A DNA stretch of 6,780 nucleotides from Thermoplasmata archaeon. Lineage in GTDB: Bacteria > Actinomycetota > Acidimicrobiia > Acidimicrobiales > Acidimicrobiaceae. Numbering within the stretch: position 1 is the stretch's first letter; each line of letters starts with the position of its first letter. The stretch spans positions 1 to 6,780 of the forward strand of contig JAKBHQ010000164.1 in assembly GCA_021836665.1 (NCBI GenBank), in the 5' to 3' direction. Below the pieces are notes generated by a model that saw only the letters and a program-made list of their open reading frames with translations, was not told the DNA's origin and did no database searches. This document shows positions 6,098-6,780 of this stretch, one piece after another. The position numbers were made by a program, and so were the translations under genes.

Positions 6098-6102
6098 CTT
6101 CC
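6098..6102 (-). promoter_or_regulatory. Ribosome binding site of the lipoprotein gene
   Basis: GGAAG on the minus strand lies 7 nt before the ATG at 6090 and decides for the first ATG over the in-frame ATG 7 codons later. Confidence 0.6.
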
Positions 6103-6136
6103 ATCTGTTTGATCCGGACTAGATGATCAGCACTCT

Positions 6137-6174
6137 ACTGACCAAAAGATTTGACACTGACTCAAAGATTTGAC
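6137..6174. repeat. Two tandem 19-bp repeats upstream of the lipoprotein gene
   Basis: ACTGACCAAAAGATTTGAC (6137-6155) is followed directly by ACTGACTCAAAGATTTGAC (6156-6174), identical at 17 of 19 positions. The centres lie 47 and 66 bp upstream of the lipoprotein start codon on the minus strand. A period of about two helical turns suits cooperative binding of a regulator on one DNA face. Each copy contains TTTGAC, which looks like a -35 box on the plus strand, but neither has a matching -10. Confidence 0.7.
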
Positions 6175-6228
6175 CTCGCGCAAAGCTAAAAACCCCAACT
6201 GGTTAGTCCCAAGCCATTCTCGGCTACC

Positions 6229-6303
6229 CTACCTTGAAATACCTAGTTCAGTCCGGATCTCGGAACTTGCCCTTTTGATCAGGTAGCCAAGCCCTCCTGG
6301 CAC
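6229..6303 (-). CDS. Possible 24-residue leader peptide or small protein
   Basis: On the minus strand GTG at 6303 opens 24 codons ending in TAG (peptide begins VPGGLGYLIKRA). A strong GAGGAG (6315-6310) lies 6 nt before it, a better ribosome binding site than those of most large genes here. The ORF precedes the lipoprotein start by 138 bp. GGTAGCC near its middle (6282-6288) is complementary to GGCTACC just past the stop (6222-6228). Further on, the minus strand has AACC-AGTTGG-GGTT followed by T's (6204-6188). This resembles an attenuator or leader-peptide design, but it may be chance. Confidence 0.3.
   Translation of the reverse strand: MPGGLGYLIKRASSEIRTELGISR
6282..6288. repeat. Arm of a 7-bp inverted repeat (partner at 6222-6228)
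   Basis: GGTAGCC here is the reverse complement of GGCTACC at 6222-6228, 53 bp away. One arm lies within the possible leader ORF and the other just past its stop codon. On the minus strand the distal arm can also pair locally as AGCC-GAGAAT-GGCT, so two alternative foldings are possible. Confidence 0.4.
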
Positions 6304-6314
6304 ACCCCACTCCT

Positions 6315-6333
6315 CTTTATCTTAGATATAAAG
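6315..6333. promoter_or_regulatory. 19-bp AT-rich palindrome, candidate operator or promoter
   Basis: CTTTAT (6315-6320) and ATAAAG (6328-6333) are inverted arms around CTTAGAT, and the overlapping TATCTTAGATA is itself palindromic. On the minus strand it contains TATATC, a possible -10 box placed just before the GAGGAG of the leader ORF, with only a poor -35. The size and symmetry suit a dimeric repressor site. It does not match a Fur or IdeR box. Confidence 0.4.
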
Positions 6334-6358
6334 CCGATTTAAGTCGCCGAAAGTGACT

Positions 6359-6381
6359 CACGACCGTTTCAGATCGTCGTG
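6359..6381. repeat. Inverted repeat upstream of the YgaP-like gene
   Basis: CACGAC (6359-6364) and GTCGTG (6376-6381) are perfect 6-bp arms separated by 11 bp, just upstream of the putative -35 at 6387. The position would suit an activator or repressor of the YgaP-like gene. Confidence 0.4.
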
Positions 6382-6386
6382 GATTA

Positions 6387-6414
6387 TTGAATAGCGCGCC
6401 AAAATATGTATCTT
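6387..6414 (+). promoter_or_regulatory. Putative promoter of the YgaP-like gene
   Basis: TTGAAT (6387-6392) lies 16 bp before TATCTT (6409-6414), with TG directly before the -10. Each box matches four of six consensus bases. The start point would be near 6421, about 50 nt before the gene. Confidence 0.4.
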
Positions 6415-6472
6415 TTTCGAGCCAGATTGCGTCTATCTACCGTAGAAGAGGCGACTCGAAGGGAGATCGGTG

Positions 6473-6709
6473 ATGAAGAAGACAGTTGGGAGCACCGACA
6501 GGGTAGTACGGATTGTGCTTACCATTTTGGCGGTTGTGCTCGCTTTCGAAGCGGGAGTATCCACTGCTTGGGGCATAGTGGCACTAGTTGTGGCGGCGAT
6601 ACTTTTAGTGACGGCAATTTCGGGATACTGCCCTATTTATTCTCTCTTTAGGATTGACACTCTTTCGAGCGGCAAACGCTCTGGGTCATCCCATAGAGTG
6701 GCGCACTAA
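6473..6709 (+). CDS. Small YgaP-like (DUF2892) two-helix membrane protein
   Basis: This 78-residue protein matches the DUF2892/YgaP-like transmembrane family. The N-terminus MKKTVGSTDRVVRIVL (1-16) corresponds to the family's MxxNVGxxDRxxRxxxG start. Two hydrophobic helices follow (about 11-29 and 32-51), and the hallmark GYCPIYSLFRIDT (51-63) matches the family G(F/Y)CPxYxxxGxxT ending, with Cys53. A polar 15-residue tail follows. In YgaP proper this domain anchors a rhodanese; here it stands alone, which is common, and its role is unknown. The ATG at 6473 is preferred over GTG 6470 because AAGGGAG (6459-6465) lies 7 nt before the ATG and only 4 nt before the GTG. It is divergent from the lipoprotein gene. 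No strong terminator follows: a 5-bp stem GTCGA/TCGAC (6710-6724) lacks a T run. Confidence 0.85.
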   Translation: MKKTVGSTDRVVRIVLTILAVVLAFEAGVSTAWGIVALVVAAILLVTAISGYCPIYSLFRIDTLSSGKRSGSSHRVAH

Positions 6710-6780
6710 GTCGAACCTGTCGACGGGCTATTTGAGGGTGTCTGTGAGATTCGGTGTATGGACGTCGATATCGATTTAGG

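Larger units (their letters stand above)
6110..6472. other. Structured divergent intergenic region
   Basis: About 360 bp separate the divergent lipoprotein and YgaP-like genes with no sizeable gene. They hold two tandem 19-bp repeats (6137-6174), a possible 24-codon leader ORF on the minus strand (6229-6303) overlapped by a 7-bp inverted repeat, a 19-bp palindrome (6315-6333), another inverted repeat (6359-6381) and a plausible plus-strand promoter (6387-6414). Confidence 0.6.

Noticed and set aside
6406..6651. 81-codon plus-strand ORF overlapping the YgaP-like gene
   Set aside because: It is out of frame with the recognised YgaP-like family protein and has no ribosome binding site.
6744..6780. 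Possible gene starts near the right edge (GTG 6744, ATG 6758)
   Set aside because: The GTG frame stops after 12 codons. The ATG 6758 frame is open (MDVDIDL) with a weak GTGAG upstream, but seven codons are too few to support a call.
1..6780. CRISPR array, rRNA, insertion sequence or integrase
   Set aside because: No regularly spaced repeats, rRNA segments, transposase or recombinase reading frames were seen.

Overview
The window most likely comes from an actinobacterium of moderate GC content, possibly an Acidimicrobiia-type lineage. The main evidence is a pair of adjacent ArsA/Get3-like ATPases resembling the Mycobacterium tuberculosis Rv3679-Rv3680 pair. A DHA2-type drug exporter, GTG/TTG starts and a large Cys-anchored lipoprotein resembling actinobacterial families are consistent with this. 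The placement is an inference from remembered families; no search was run.

Layout. (1) Bases 9-2615, plus strand: a compact cluster of two ArsA/Get3-like ATPases, separated by 12 bp, and a small single-domain response-regulator receiver protein 51 bp later. (2) Bases 2696-2901: a hairpin, a complete tRNA-Pro(CGG) gene with encoded CCA, then a short direct repeat and a nested inverted repeat. (3) Bases 2914-4515, minus strand: a 14-helix-type DHA2/EmrB-QacA major facilitator exporter with a good sigma-70-like promoter at 4583-4611. (4) Bases 4640-4917: no convincing gene. It holds a 24-codon fragment faintly resembling a ribbon-helix-helix antitoxin, an 11-bp copy of the tRNA-Pro 3' end, and a hairpin. 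(5) Bases 4918-6090, minus strand: a 390-residue secreted lipoprotein of unknown function. (6) Bases 6091-6472: a long intergenic region rich in structure: two tandem 19-bp repeats, a possible 24-codon leader ORF with a strong ribosome binding site, a 19-bp palindrome and a further inverted repeat. (7) Bases 6473-6709, plus strand: a small two-helix YgaP-like (DUF2892) membrane protein.

How the parts relate. The two ATPases probably form one complex: the first keeps the signature lysine of the deviant Walker A motif, while the second has proline there but keeps the TIDPA and DTPPS motifs. The receiver protein next to them is degenerate and may serve as a binding module. The exporter lies between the tRNA-Pro 3' end and an 11-bp repeat of that 3' end, so it may be an acquired islet, although no integrase is present. 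The lipoprotein and the YgaP-like gene are divergent and share the structured region between them. No fully convincing new system is visible. The best leads are the tRNA-bounded exporter islet, the leader ORF with tandem repeats ahead of the lipoprotein, and the ATPase-receiver cluster.
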